64,000 bases of DNA from Hyphomicrobiaceae bacterium (GTDB lineage: Bacteria; Pseudomonadota; Alphaproteobacteria; Rhizobiales; Aestuariivirgaceae), in contig OMIC01000037.1 of the NCBI GenBank assembly GCA_900298995.1, positions 1 to 64,000 on the forward strand, written 5' to 3'. A model generated the notes under the pieces. The model was not told the DNA's origin and did no database searches. It saw nothing but the letters and a program-made list of their open reading frames with translations. Made by a program: the position numbers and the translations under genes. Every line of letters starts with the position of its first letter. Position 1 is the first letter of the stretch. Shown here one piece after another: positions 45,772 through 54,547 of the stretch.

Positions 45772-46742
45772 CCGCCCTGTCAGCCCATCCCGGCCGATCG
45801 GCGCTGCACCGCTTCATTGGCGGCTATGGCCAGGAAATCGTGGTGCTGCTGTCGATCGTGGCGCTGTTCGTGGTCGTCGGGATCATCAATCCGCGCTTTC
45901 TCTCGGACACCAACATCAATTCGATCTTCGCCGGCAACGCCTATATCGCAATTGCCGCCATAGGCATGTCCATGGTCATTATTGCAGGCCATATCGACGT
46001 CTCGGTCGGCGCGCTGATCGGGGTGATTGCCACCATCGCCGGAACACTCGCGGTCAATGGCTATCCCGTGTGGGTGGCCTGGGTCGTTCCGATCCTGTTT
46101 GCCATGGCCGTGAATGCCGGTGTCGGGGCCCTGGTCGCCTATACCCGGATTCCGTCCATCGTCGTGACACTCGGCATGCTCTCGATTCTCAAGGGCGGGC
46201 TCATCAGCATCACGGCCGGGGAATGGATCAGCGACCTGCCGACTGAATTCATGATCGCCCAGATGCGACCCTTTGGCATACCGTCGGCGGTCTACTTCAT
46301 GGTTCTGCTCACCGCAGTGGCGGCGCTGTTCATGCGCTACACGGATTTCGGACGATCAATCTATGCGGTAGGTGGCAACATGGAGGCCGCTCGGGCGGCG
46401 GGCATCAATCCCGAACGGACGGTGGTCGGCGTCTTCATCCTGCACGGCCTGTTCGCAGGGATTGCAGGCATTCTCTTCGCCACACAATTGCAGGTGATCC
46501 AGTCCACGGTACCGCCCAATCTGGAACTGACCGTGATCACGGCTTCCGTGATCGGCGGGGTCTCCATCCTCGGTGGCACCGGGACCGTGATCGGATCCAC
46601 GCTGGCTGCCATTCTCTTCGCCTGCATCGGATCGGCCCTGATCTTCCTCAATGTCTCGGCCTATTGGCTGCGGGCGGTTCTGGGCCTGTTGATCCTTGCC
46701 ACGGTGCTGGCCGACATGGCCCGCCGCCGGAGGGTCACATGA
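45768..46742 (+). CDS. rhaP: Rhamnose ABC transporter permease
   Basis: A 324-residue CUT2 (RbsC-type) permease with eight to ten hydrophobic segments. AAIGMSMVIIAGHIDVSVGALIG and VGGNMEAARAAGINPERT are family hallmarks, the latter in the cytoplasmic loop that contacts the ATPase. It overlaps both neighbours by four bases. Which of the two permeases corresponds to RhaP and which to RhaQ of Rhizobium was set by gene order only. Confidence 0.88.
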   Translation: MTALSAHPGRSALHRFIGGYGQEIVVLLSIVALFVVVGIINPRFLSDTNINSIFAGNAYIAIAAIGMSMVIIAGHIDVSVGALIGVIATIAGTLAVNGYPVWVAWVVPILFAMAVNAGVGALVAYTRIPSIVVTLGMLSILKGGLISITAGEWISDLPTEFMIAQMRPFGIPSAVYFMVLLTAVAALFMRYTDFGRSIYAVGGNMEAARAAGINPERTVVGVFILHGLFAGIAGILFATQLQVIQSTVPPNLELTVITASVIGGVSILGGTGTVIGSTLAAILFACIGSALIFLNVSAYWLRAVLGLLILATVLADMARRRRVT

Positions 46743-47683
46743 CCGCCTCCCGGCTTCTGCGTCATGAGACGATACTCGGCGTCCTCACGGTCATTGCGCT
46801 GATCGTTCTCGCGTCGCTGTCGGACAAGTTCTTCACTGCCGAGAATCTGCTGAACCAGGGCCGCCTGATGTCCGAGGTGGGCCTCGTCGCGCTGGCCATG
46901 ACCTTCGTCATCGTGACGGGGGGCATCGATCTCTCCGTCGGCTCGATCCTTGGCCTGACCGCGATCCTTCTTGGCGTCTTCTGGAAGAATCTCGGTCTGC
47001 CGCTTCCGGCCGCCATGGTACTGGCGCTGGCCTGCGGTACCTTTGCGGGCTGGGTCAACGGCCTCATCATCACACGCTTCCGCGTGCCGCCGCTCATTGC
47101 CACGCTGGCCACGCTTGCACTCTACCGTGGCCTCGCCGAAGGCATCAGCGAAGCCCGCTCGGTGCGGGGCTATCCCGAATGGTTCTTTTTCTTCGGACAG
47201 GGGGAAGTGCTGGGCGTTCCGTTCCAGCTCTGGGTGCTGGGACTGGCGACGATTGTCGCTGCCGTCATTCTCGGGCTCACGCCCTTCGGGCGGGCGACCT
47301 ATGCAATCGGCGCCAACGAGACGGCGGCGCGCTTCTCGGGCATTCGCGTCGATGCCGTCAAGCTCTGGATCTATACCGGTGCGGGCTTCTGCTCGGCGCT
47401 GGCTGCAGTGATCTTCGTATCGCGCGTGACGACGACGCGCTCCGACATGGGAACCGGCCTCGAACTGGACGTGATCACCGGCGTCGTGCTCGGCGGCACC
47501 TCGATCTTCGGAGGCCGCGGCACCATCATCGGCACGGTGCTGGGGCTGATCCTGATACAGGCGCTGAAGAACGGGTTGGCGCTGTCGGGAGTGAAGGGCG
47601 ACGGCACCATTGTCGTCATCGGACTGGTTCTGATCGGCGCCATTCTCGCGGGGGCGCTGTTTGACAGGAACAGAGGCGGCTGA
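46739..47683 (+). CDS. rhaQ: Rhamnose ABC transporter permease
   Basis: A 314-residue CUT2 permease, the partner of the preceding gene. TFVIVTGGIDLSVGSILGLT, IGANETAARFSGIRVDAVK and VLGGTSIFGGRGTIIGTVLG are typical. The start at 46739 comes from the ATGA overlap with the upstream stop. It is followed by a 63-base gap with a hairpin before the binding-protein gene. Paralogous permease pairs are normal in the rhamnose system. Confidence 0.88.
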   Translation: MTASRLLRHETILGVLTVIALIVLASLSDKFFTAENLLNQGRLMSEVGLVALAMTFVIVTGGIDLSVGSILGLTAILLGVFWKNLGLPLPAAMVLALACGTFAGWVNGLIITRFRVPPLIATLATLALYRGLAEGISEARSVRGYPEWFFFFGQGEVLGVPFQLWVLGLATIVAAVILGLTPFGRATYAIGANETAARFSGIRVDAVKLWIYTGAGFCSALAAVIFVSRVTTTRSDMGTGLELDVITGVVLGGTSIFGGRGTIIGTVLGLILIQALKNGLALSGVKGDGTIVVIGLVLIGAILAGALFDRNRGG

Positions 47684-47691
47684 TCTAGGGA

Positions 47692-47729
47692 GGTCGTCTT
47701 CGGCTCACCCGCCTGTGAGCAGGAAGACC
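47692..47729 (+). other. Stem-loop before rhaS
   Basis: GCTCAC (47703-47708) and GTGAGC (47715-47720) form a perfect 6-bp stem with a 6-base loop. It is extended imperfectly by GGTCGTCTTC on the left and GGAAGACC on the right. It lies in the gap between permease and binding-protein genes and may protect or initiate the rhaS message. Confidence 0.45.
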
Positions 47730-47746
47730 AACATGGGAGACACGAG

Positions 47747-48853
47747 ATGAAGAAACTGACAATGGCGGCCATCGTGAGCCTGGGTCTGATGACCGGCTCG
47801 GCGCTGGCTGCCTCGGCCTGGACGGGCGGCGACGACCTACCGACCAATCCTCTCGCCTGCGACGGCACGCCGTCGCCGGCAGCCGCCAAGCCCTATGACG
47901 GCGGCTCGCCTACCAACCCGCCCGACCGCAAGGGCAAGAAGATCACGGTCGTCGATGTGCCCAAGCTGATCGGCATCGGCTACTTCAACGCCACATCGAA
48001 GGGCATTCAGGATGCGGCCGCCGAGCTTGGCAATGTCGACGCCAAGACCGATGGCCCGACCAAGGCCAACATCGACGAGCAGATCACCTTCCTCGACAAT
48101 TACATCACCAGCGGCGTCGACGGCATCCTGTTTGCCGCCAACGACCCGGTGGCGATTGCGCCGGTGCTCAAGAAGGCGCTGGAGAAGGGCATCAATGTGG
48201 TGGGCTACGATGCCAACTCGATTCCGGAGGCCCGGCAGTGGTTCGTCAACCAGGCCGAGTTCAACGGCATCGCCAAGGCGCTGGTTGACTCGATGGCCGC
48301 GGAAGTCGGCGATGAGGGTGGTGTCGCCATCGTGACCTCCACCTTCACCACGCCCAACCAGGCGCGCTGGATCGCCGAAATGGCGGCCTATGCTGAGAAA
48401 TGCCATCCAAAGATGAAGTGGCTCGAGACCGTGGAAGCACAGGAGGACAACAACCTGTCCTTCAACCAGGCCACCACGCTCATCAACAAGTATGGCGACG
48501 ACCTCAAGGGCATCTTCGGCATGACCTCGGTTGCGACCCCGGCATCCGCCGAAGCCGTGACCCAGGCCGGCAAGTGCGGCAAGATCGCGGTTGTCGGTCT
48601 CGCCACGCCGAACGCCATGAAGCCCTATGTCGAAAAGGACTGCGTGAAGTCGGTGGTTCTGTGGAACCCCGTCGATCTCGGTTATGCAGCGATGCAAGTG
48701 CTGCGCGCCGTGGCCGACGGCACGCTGCAGCCGGGCGCCACCTCGGTCAAGGCCGGAAAGCTGGGTGATCTTCAGGTGATCAACGGTTCGGAGATCCTGC
48801 TGGGCTCTCCCTACGTGTTCACCAAGGAGAACATCGCCGGCTTCGACTTCTGA
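47747..48853 (+). CDS. rhaS: Rhamnose-binding periplasmic protein
   Basis: A 368-residue periplasmic-binding-protein-like (RbsB-type) protein. The signal peptide (about 1-22) ends LAASA. A Pro/Thr-rich segment precedes the lobe starting KITVVDVPKLIGIGYFNATSKGIQDAA. DGILFAANDPVAIAPVLKKALEKGINVVGYDA is the typical inter-lobe segment. It delivers the sugar to the permease pair. Unlike the Rhizobium order, where rhaS precedes rhaT, the gene follows the permeases here. A terminator-like hairpin follows it. Confidence 0.9.
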   Translation: MKKLTMAAIVSLGLMTGSALAASAWTGGDDLPTNPLACDGTPSPAAAKPYDGGSPTNPPDRKGKKITVVDVPKLIGIGYFNATSKGIQDAAAELGNVDAKTDGPTKANIDEQITFLDNYITSGVDGILFAANDPVAIAPVLKKALEKGINVVGYDANSIPEARQWFVNQAEFNGIAKALVDSMAAEVGDEGGVAIVTSTFTTPNQARWIAEMAAYAEKCHPKMKWLETVEAQEDNNLSFNQATTLINKYGDDLKGIFGMTSVATPASAEAVTQAGKCGKIAVVGLATPNAMKPYVEKDCVKSVVLWNPVDLGYAAMQVLRAVADGTLQPGATSVKAGKLGDLQVINGSEILLGSPYVFTKENIAGFDF

Positions 48854-48866
48854 TCCATCAAACTGG

Positions 48867-48898
48867 GGCGCGCCGCATGACGCGGCGCGCCTTCTTTC
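48867..48898 (+). terminator. Hairpin after rhaS
   Basis: GGCGCGCCGC (48867-48876) pairs perfectly with GCGGCGCGCC (48882-48891) around a 5-base loop, followed by a pyrimidine run TTCTTTCCT. It lies between rhaS and rhaD, in the same operon, so it is probably a partial terminator or mRNA 3' stabiliser that raises rhaS over rhaD. Confidence 0.65.
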
Positions 48899-48916
48899 CT
48901 GAGAAATGAGCATGTC

Positions 48917-50986
48917 ATGAGCAATTCCGTCACCGTTCCATCCCTCTGGGATGAGTCGAAGGCTGCCAGGCTCGATGAGCCGGGGCTGCTGCTGTACCGG
49001 TCAAACCTGCTGGGCGCGGACCTGCGCATCACCAATTTTGGCGGCGGCAATACCTCCGCCAAGGTCGCGGCAAAGGATCCGCTGACGGGCAAGGACGTGA
49101 CGGTGCTGTGGGTCAAGGGCTCCGGCGGCGACATCGGCTCGATGAAGCTCGACGGCTTCGCCACGCTCTATCAGGACAAGCTCGACTCGCTCAAGGGGCT
49201 CTACACCAGCCTCGAGCAGGAAGACGCGATGGTTCACGCGCTGAACCATTGCATCTTCAACCTCAATCCGCGGGCGCCGTCGATCGACACCTGCCTGCAT
49301 GGCTATGTACCCTACAGGCATGTGGATCATGTCCATTCGGACGCGGTCATCGCCATAGCCGCCTCCGACGACGCCGAAAAGCTCACACGGGATGTCTTTG
49401 GCGGCGAGATCGGCTTCCTGCCCTGGCAACGACCCGGCATCGATCTGGGCATCAAGCTCGGTGAAATGGCGCGGCAGAATCCGGGCTATGTCGGCGTCGT
49501 CCTGGGAAGCCACGGGCTGTTCACCTGGGGCAACAGCGCGAAGGAGAGTTACGACACCACGCTCAGGATCATCAACAAGGCAGCTGTGTGGCTTGATAAC
49601 AACCGCCGCAAGCCTGCCTTCGGTGGCGAGAAGGTGAGCGCCCTTCCCGAGGCCGAGCGCCGGGCCGCGGCGTTGCGGCTGCTGCCGGAGATCCGCGGCC
49701 GGATTTCGAAGCATGAGCGCAAGATCGGACATTTCGTCGATACGCCGGACGTGCTGGACTTCGTGAACTCCGCCATGCTGGAGACGCTGGCACCTCTGGG
49801 AACTTCGTGTCCCGACCATTTCCTGCGCACCAAGATCAGGCCGCTCATTCTGCCCCATGATGCCGATGGCGCGGCTCTGGATCGCCTGATTGACGGCTAC
49901 CGCGCTGACTACGCAGCCTATTACGAGCGCTGCAAGCATCCCGATTCGCCGGCGATCCGCGATCCCAATGCGGTGATCTACCTCATTCCGCGGGTTGGCA
50001 TGCTGTCCTTTGCCAAGGACAAATCGACGGCACGGATTGCCGCGGAATTCTACGTCAACGCCATCAACGTGATGCGCGGAGCTTCGGGCGTGTCCGCCTA
50101 TCGCGGCCTGCCCGAGCAGGAGGCCTTCAACATCGAATACTGGCTTCTTGAGGAAGCCAAGCTCGCACGCATGCCGAAGCCCAGAAGTCTCGCTGGACGG
50201 GTGGCCTTCATCACCGGGGGCGCTGGCGGCATCGGATCGGCCATCGCCTCTAAGCTGCTCAGCGAAGGCGCCTGCGTGGTGCTGGCGGATATTGATCAGG
50301 CCTCGCTCAACGAGGTGACGGAAGGCTTTGCGAAGTCCTATGGCAAGGACAATGTGCGTGGCGTCAGAATGGATGTCACCTCGGAAGACGCCGTGATTGC
50401 CGCCATGAACGAGACCGCACTTGCCTTTGGTGGCGTGGACATCGTCGTCAACAATGCCGGCATCACCATCTCGGCGCCTGTCGAGGACACGACGCTTGAG
50501 CTCTGGAACAGGAATCAGGCAGTGATGGGTGCAGGCTATTTCCTGGTGGGCCGGGAGGGATATCGGCTTCTGCAGCGCCAGAAACTCGGCGGTTCCATGG
50601 TGTTCATCTGTTCGAAGAATGCCGTTGCGGCCTCACCGGGCGCGTCTGCCTATTGTGCGGTGAAGGCGGCGGAACTCCACCTTGCCCGCTGCATGGCGCT
50701 GGAGGGGGCGCCCCACGGCATCCGTGTCAATGTGGTCAATCCCGACGCGGTGCTGCGGGGCTCGAAGATCTGGCAGGGCCCCTGGCGTCAGCAGCGAGCG
50801 GCATCGCTCAAGATAACGGAGGATGATCTCGAGGAGCATTATCGCAAGCGGTCGCTCCTGCAGCGCTCCGTCTTTCCGGAAGACATCGCGGAGGGCGTCT
50901 ATTTCTTCGCCTCGGATCTTTCCAGCAAGTCGACCGGCAACTTCCTCAATGTCGATGCGGGCAATGCCACATCCTTCACGAGGTAG
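48917..50986 (+). CDS. rhaD: Bifunctional rhamnulose-1-phosphate aldolase / lactaldehyde dehydrogenase
   Basis: A 689-residue fusion. The N-terminal class II aldolase domain (about 25-400) has NFGGGNTSAK, GSGGDIG, HALNHCIF, the metal-binding VDHVHSDAVIAIA stretch and GSHGLFTWG. The C-terminal SDR (about 430-689) has FITGGAGGIGSAIA, NNAGITISAPV and YCAVKAAELHLARCMALEG with catalytic Tyr and Lys. It splits rhamnulose-1-phosphate to dihydroxyacetone phosphate and lactaldehyde, and handles lactaldehyde further. Normal for rhizobia. Four bases before rhaI. Confidence 0.93.
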   Translation: MSNSVTVPSLWDESKAARLDEPGLLLYRSNLLGADLRITNFGGGNTSAKVAAKDPLTGKDVTVLWVKGSGGDIGSMKLDGFATLYQDKLDSLKGLYTSLEQEDAMVHALNHCIFNLNPRAPSIDTCLHGYVPYRHVDHVHSDAVIAIAASDDAEKLTRDVFGGEIGFLPWQRPGIDLGIKLGEMARQNPGYVGVVLGSHGLFTWGNSAKESYDTTLRIINKAAVWLDNNRRKPAFGGEKVSALPEAERRAAALRLLPEIRGRISKHERKIGHFVDTPDVLDFVNSAMLETLAPLGTSCPDHFLRTKIRPLILPHDADGAALDRLIDGYRADYAAYYERCKHPDSPAIRDPNAVIYLIPRVGMLSFAKDKSTARIAAEFYVNAINVMRGASGVSAYRGLPEQEAFNIEYWLLEEAKLARMPKPRSLAGRVAFITGGAGGIGSAIASKLLSEGACVVLADIDQASLNEVTEGFAKSYGKDNVRGVRMDVTSEDAVIAAMNETALAFGGVDIVVNNAGITISAPVEDTTLELWNRNQAVMGAGYFLVGREGYRLLQRQKLGGSMVFICSKNAVAASPGASAYCAVKAAELHLARCMALEGAPHGIRVNVVNPDAVLRGSKIWQGPWRQQRAASLKITEDDLEEHYRKRSLLQRSVFPEDIAEGVYFFASDLSSKSTGNFLNVDAGNATSFTR

Positions 50987-50990
50987 CACG

Positions 50991-52283
50991 ATGACTTTCG
51001 CAATCGCGCCAGACGTCATCGAGTCCGGAAATGAGCGGCATCGCGGCGCTCTGGCGGAGGACTATGACGCGCTTGGGCGGCAACTGGCACGGCGCGGCAT
51101 TGCAATCGAGGGAATGACCACGCGGGCGATGGACTTTGCCGTGGCTGTGCCGACCTGGGGTGTGGGCACGGGCGGCACCCGCTTCGCGCGGTTTCCCGGT
51201 CCGGGCGAGCCGCGAAACATCCATGACAAGCTCGAGGACTGCGGGGTCATCCAGCAGCTGACGCGTGTGACGCCCACTGTCTCTCCCCATTTCCCGTGGG
51301 ACAGGGTGAAGGATTACAATGCGTTGCGGCAGGAGGCGGCCTCGCATGCGCTGGGCTTCGATGCGGTCAATTCCAACACCTTCCAGGATCAGCGCGGGCA
51401 GCGGCTCTCCTACAAGTTTGGTTCACTCGCCCATGCTGACCGGGCAACGCGCATGCAGGCGGTGGAGCACAATCTGGAGTGCATCGAGATCGGCCGGCAG
51501 CTCGGTTCGACGGCGCTGACGGTGTGGATCGCGGATGGGTCGAATTTTCCCGGCCAGTCGAATCTGACGCGTGTTTTCGACAGCTACCTCGAGTCACTCC
51601 GGTTGATCTATGACGCCTTGCCGAAGGACTGGATGGTGTTCCTCGAGCACAAGCTCTACGAGCCTGCCTTCTATTCGACGGTGATTTCGGACTGGGGTTC
51701 AAGCCTCATGGCGGCACTGGAGCTTGGCCCAAAGGCGCGGTGCCTCGTGGATCTCGGCCATCATGCACCGAACACCAATATCGAACAGATCGTGGCGCGC
51801 CTGATTCGGGCACGCAAGCTCGCGGGCTTTCATTTCAATGATTCGAAATATGGCGATGACGATCTTGATTCGGGCTCGGTCGATCCGTTTCGGCTGTTCC
51901 TGGTGTTCAACGAGCTCGTCGATGCCGAGTTACGACGCGCGGAAGGTTTCGCGCCTGCTTACATGATCGACCAGTCGCACAATGTGACCGACCCCATCGA
52001 GAGCCTGATGGCGTCGGCCATGGAGATCCAGCGGGCCTTTGTGCAGGCCTCGCTTGTGGACCGGGAGTTGCTGCAGGTAGTCCAGGACGGAAACGACGTG
52101 TTGCTGGCCCACCGGCTGGTCAAGCAGGCCTTCATCACCGACGTGTCGCCGATTCTGTCAGAGGCCCGGCGGCGCAAGGGTGGTGCGATAGACCCGATTG
52201 GCCTCTATCGCGCCAGCGGCTACCGCGGCCACAAGACGCGCGAGCGGCCTCCGGTGGAAGGGACTTCGGCAGGAATCGTCTGA
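50991..52283 (+). CDS. rhaI: L-rhamnose catabolism isomerase
   Basis: A 430-residue L-rhamnose isomerase of the rhizobial type, a TIM-barrel metal enzyme converting rhamnose to rhamnulose. Segments in order are TWGVGTGGTRFARFPGPGEPRNIHDKLED, HFPWD, NSNTFQDQ, WIADGSNFPGQSN, VFLEHKLYEPAFYSTV (Glu metal ligand), CLVDLGHHAPNTNIEQIVA (Asp/His), HFNDSKYGDDDLDSG (His/Asp) and IDQSHNVTDPIES. The start at 50991 is four bases after rhaD. It is the last catabolic gene; no kinase (rhaK) or mutarotase (rhaU) follows. Confidence 0.93.
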   Translation: MTFAIAPDVIESGNERHRGALAEDYDALGRQLARRGIAIEGMTTRAMDFAVAVPTWGVGTGGTRFARFPGPGEPRNIHDKLEDCGVIQQLTRVTPTVSPHFPWDRVKDYNALRQEAASHALGFDAVNSNTFQDQRGQRLSYKFGSLAHADRATRMQAVEHNLECIEIGRQLGSTALTVWIADGSNFPGQSNLTRVFDSYLESLRLIYDALPKDWMVFLEHKLYEPAFYSTVISDWGSSLMAALELGPKARCLVDLGHHAPNTNIEQIVARLIRARKLAGFHFNDSKYGDDDLDSGSVDPFRLFLVFNELVDAELRRAEGFAPAYMIDQSHNVTDPIESLMASAMEIQRAFVQASLVDRELLQVVQDGNDVLLAHRLVKQAFITDVSPILSEARRRKGGAIDPIGLYRASGYRGHKTRERPPVEGTSAGIV

Positions 52284-52294
52284 TACATGTGGCC

Positions 52295-52588
52295 TCAGGC
52301 CACGAGGCCATGCAGTGCCGTGCTGGTCTTCTCGATCTGCTGGGAGAGCTCTGCCTGCCTGTTCTTCAGCAGATCGAGATGCTGCTTCAGCAGGCTGACC
52401 GCCTTTTCGCTGGCGAGCACGTCATCTTCCGGAGCCAGCACGTCGAGAATGCCGCGGATCTGGGCAATCGGCACGCCGAGCCGGCGCAGCGTCAGGATGT
52501 TCTTGAGGAGCTGCTTGAAGCTGAACTCATTGCGCTGAGGGAGCAGCAAAGGATTCTGGAGGACCGGGCGAAAGAGCTGAGAGCACAT
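52295..52588 (-). pseudogene. MerR-family regulator remnant (HTH missing)
   Basis: The convincing part (52295 to about 52500, minus strand) reads ILTLRRLGVPIAQIRGILDVLAPEDD and a coiled-coil tail with HLDLLKNRQAELSQQIEK, matching the second half of a MerR regulator: the helices after the wing plus the dimerisation helix. The N-terminal helix-turn-helix is absent. Upstream codons up to an ATG at 52588 belong to the antisense of a plus-strand gene remnant, and no other frame supplies the missing domain. An intact open frame remains, so gene finders may call a 97-residue protein, but it could not bind DNA like MerR. It converges on rhaI with 11 bases between. Confidence 0.7.
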
Positions 52589-52717
52589 CAGGAAAGAACC
52601 AGGATCGAGGCCGAAATGGTCGAAATGGTGGCCCGCCAGGCATCAAAAGCTTCCCGCAAGGCAGATGTGGTCGACTGGAGCGGATCAAAGGGGTTCTCTC
52701 CATGGCCGTCAAACTGA
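52499..52717 (+). pseudogene. C-terminal remnant of a coiled-coil protein in flagellar gene set
   Basis: The plus-strand frame from about 52499 to the stop at 52717 encodes LEELLEAELIALREQQ followed by a charged coiled coil and a short tail KADVVDWSGSKGFSP. It has no start codon in a sensible place; upstream bases are the antisense of the MerR remnant. Its stop overlaps the start of the rod-binding protein gene by 16 bases, as expected for a true operon partner. It is therefore read as the 3' end of a gene whose 5' part was lost. The family could not be identified. Confidence 0.5.
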
Positions 52718-53190
52718 CATCGGATCTCATCATGGATGTCATGCGGAATCCCGAGCCAACGCGGCGACAGGCCGCAGAAATGCGCCTTGAGCAACTCGGA
52801 CGCACGCAGGACACCGCCTTTGCATCTGCGCTGGGGACAGCACAACAGACGTCTGCCGTGACGAGTCACAGTATAGGTCATGATGGTCTGAAACACGGAA
52901 ACCACGAGACAGCGCGGTCAGGAGATGCATACCAGGGTTTTGAACAGATCGTGCTTCGTAACCTTTTCGAGACTCTCCTGCCTTCACCCGACTCCGGTGC
53001 CTTCGGCGAGGGTCCGTCTTCGGGGGTATGGCGATCCATGGCCGCAGACCAGCTTGCTCAGGTCTATTCCAAGGCAGGCGGGATCGGAATTGCAAGCATG
53101 ATCGCCCAGGGCGAGGGTCGGGAGGCGCCGAAGCCGGAGGGCCAGTGGCCCTATTTCTCGGTCGGCAGGATCAGCACATTTTCGGGGTAA
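52702..53190 (+). CDS. Flagellar rod-binding protein (FlgJ N-domain/CheL type)
   Basis: A 162-residue protein. The N-terminal 70 residues are polar and probably disordered. The rod-binding domain (about 76-136) reads GFEQIVLRNLFETLLP, GVWRSMAADQLAQVYSKAGGIGIASMIA, the pattern of the FlgJ N-terminal or CheL family that caps the growing flagellar rod in the periplasm. No muramidase domain is present, as usual in Alphaproteobacteria. Start inside the upstream frame (16-base overlap). No other rod, ring or motor gene lies in the window. Confidence 0.82.
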   Translation: MAVKLTSDLIMDVMRNPEPTRRQAAEMRLEQLGRTQDTAFASALGTAQQTSAVTSHSIGHDGLKHGNHETARSGDAYQGFEQIVLRNLFETLLPSPDSGAFGEGPSSGVWRSMAADQLAQVYSKAGGIGIASMIAQGEGREAPKPEGQWPYFSVGRISTFSG

Positions 53191-53196
53191 GCGCAG

Positions 53197-53568
53197 ATGC
53201 CAGGACTTGCAGTCTCGGGAGATGGTTCAGTTCTCGTTCAGGCCCTGAGCAAGCTGATCGATGTCATCGAAGATGAAAATGCCGTTCTGGCACGGAACGA
53301 ACTCACCAGTCATTCCGGTTTCACGGATCGGAAGAACCATGCTCTGCGCGATCTCATGGCGGCACAGCGGGGTTGCGGTTCATCACACGTACCGGACGGC
53401 GCCAGGCCATTGCTCCGCAGGCTTTCAACAGCGCTTCAGGAAAATGCCCGACTGCTCAGATTGCACATCACTGCTGTCGGAGAGGTCAGCGACATCATCA
53501 TCGCGAGCTTGCGGGAGGCGGAGTCGGACGGCACCTATGCACGCGTCCCGTCACGGCGCGGGGCCTGA
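53197..53568 (+). CDS. FlgN/FlbY-like flagellar protein
   Basis: A 123-residue mostly helical protein. LSKLIDVIEDENAVLARNELTSHSGFTDRKN is the FlgN-type first helix with the N-E-L core. LLRRLSTALQENARLLRLHITAVGEVSDIIIASLREAESDGTYAR is the second half; the ESDGTY end is common in alphaproteobacterial FlgN/FlbY-like proteins. Such proteins are export chaperones for hook-associated proteins. Six bases separate it from the rod-binding protein gene. Assignment rests on pattern plus context. Confidence 0.7.
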   Translation: MPGLAVSGDGSVLVQALSKLIDVIEDENAVLARNELTSHSGFTDRKNHALRDLMAAQRGCGSSHVPDGARPLLRRLSTALQENARLLRLHITAVGEVSDIIIASLREAESDGTYARVPSRRGA

Positions 53569-53574
53569 TGGTTC

Positions 53575-54057
53575 ATGCTGAAGCTCGTCCTCATCGGGAT
53601 CTGGGTGATACTCGTGACGGCCGGGGCAACATTCGCGGCGAGCTATCTGAATCTGTCGGGGACAGAGACAGTCGGGGAAACACCTGATCTGGGGGCTGAG
53701 CAACTCTCATCGGAACTGATGAGCATCCCGGTCGTGCGGGCCGGTGACATCACAGGTTATCTGGTTATGGAGGTCTCCTTCGCGGCGGACAAGGCGCTGC
53801 TCGCTGAAAGGAAGGTGGAGCCGGTGCCATTTCTCAAGGACGCTGCCTTTCGCGTCATCTTCGGAAGCGAGGCCATCGATTTCCAGCGGCTGAAGAAAAA
53901 GGATATCGACAGTCTCACGGCCGCAATTGCGGCGGAGGCCAATTTGCGGCTGGGTGAGGGAATGGTTCGCCATGTTCTGCTGCAGCAGCTCAACTACGTA
54001 AAGCGCGAAGAGATCCGCACCAACTGGATCGGCGGTGCCAAGAGTGCCGGCAATTGA
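53575..54057 (+). CDS. Membrane-anchored protein, possibly flagellar
   Basis: A 160-residue protein with one N-terminal membrane segment (about 3-24) and a soluble domain. The segment ITGYLVMEVSFAADKALLAE and the C-terminal VRHVLLQQLNYVKREEIRTNW resemble a FliL-like periplasmic layout (anchor, beta-rich middle, C-terminal helix), but I cannot claim FliL. It begins six bases after the FlgN-like gene and is overlapped by the next gene by 23 bases. Its role in flagellar assembly is inferred from context only. Confidence 0.65.
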   Translation: MLKLVLIGIWVILVTAGATFAASYLNLSGTETVGETPDLGAEQLSSELMSIPVVRAGDITGYLVMEVSFAADKALLAERKVEPVPFLKDAAFRVIFGSEAIDFQRLKKKDIDSLTAAIAAEANLRLGEGMVRHVLLQQLNYVKREEIRTNWIGGAKSAGN

Positions 54058-54502
54058 TCCATCCGAAGAGCCGCAAGGAGAGCTGCTGCGGGCGATCGGT
54101 CTTGGCCGGAGCCGGGAAACCGGCGGCGATGACCGGTGTCGGGAGCTGATGCGGATCTCGCATGACCCGATGATGGTGCGGGATTTTCTGGCGCGGCAGG
54201 ATGGGGAGGTTGCCAGATCTAGGGTTCCGCGTTGTCCGCCGGCAATGTCGTTTCTGGAGAGGTTGCGCTGGGGGGAGGTTCCTCAGGATGGATCTGCAAA
54301 GCTTGATGCCTATGGCAGTTCAGAGCCACCGTCCGGGACGAGCGTTCGCGCGGAGGTCTATGCCGCCACATCGGAGGATCGGGAATACTCGTGGGGGGAT
54401 GCCGCGCGTCCCCGCGGGACGCAGGACCTTCGATTGCTCTGGCCTATCGTTCTGGTTGTTGCGGCGGTGTGTGCCGCAATGAATCTGATCCTTCCAGTCT
54501 GA
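54035..54502 (+). CDS. Hypothetical tail-anchored membrane protein
   Basis: A 155-residue protein starting at GTG 54035 (or GTG 54044, three codons later). The bulk is polar and unrecognised, with RELMRISHDPMMVRDFLARQ near 35-55. A single hydrophobic segment at the extreme C-terminus (LLWPIVLVVAAVCAAMNLILPV) makes it tail-anchored. It overlaps the preceding gene by 23 bases and is 45 bases before the next small gene. No family recognised; base composition is less GC-biased than the flanking housekeeping genes. Confidence 0.55.
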   Translation: MPRVPAIDPSEEPQGELLRAIGLGRSRETGGDDRCRELMRISHDPMMVRDFLARQDGEVARSRVPRCPPAMSFLERLRWGEVPQDGSAKLDAYGSSEPPSGTSVRAEVYAATSEDREYSWGDAARPRGTQDLRLLWPIVLVVAAVCAAMNLILPV

Positions 54503-54547
54503 ACTCTGGCACGGGTCTTGCTATCCACACCGGGCAAAGGTGTGGTG

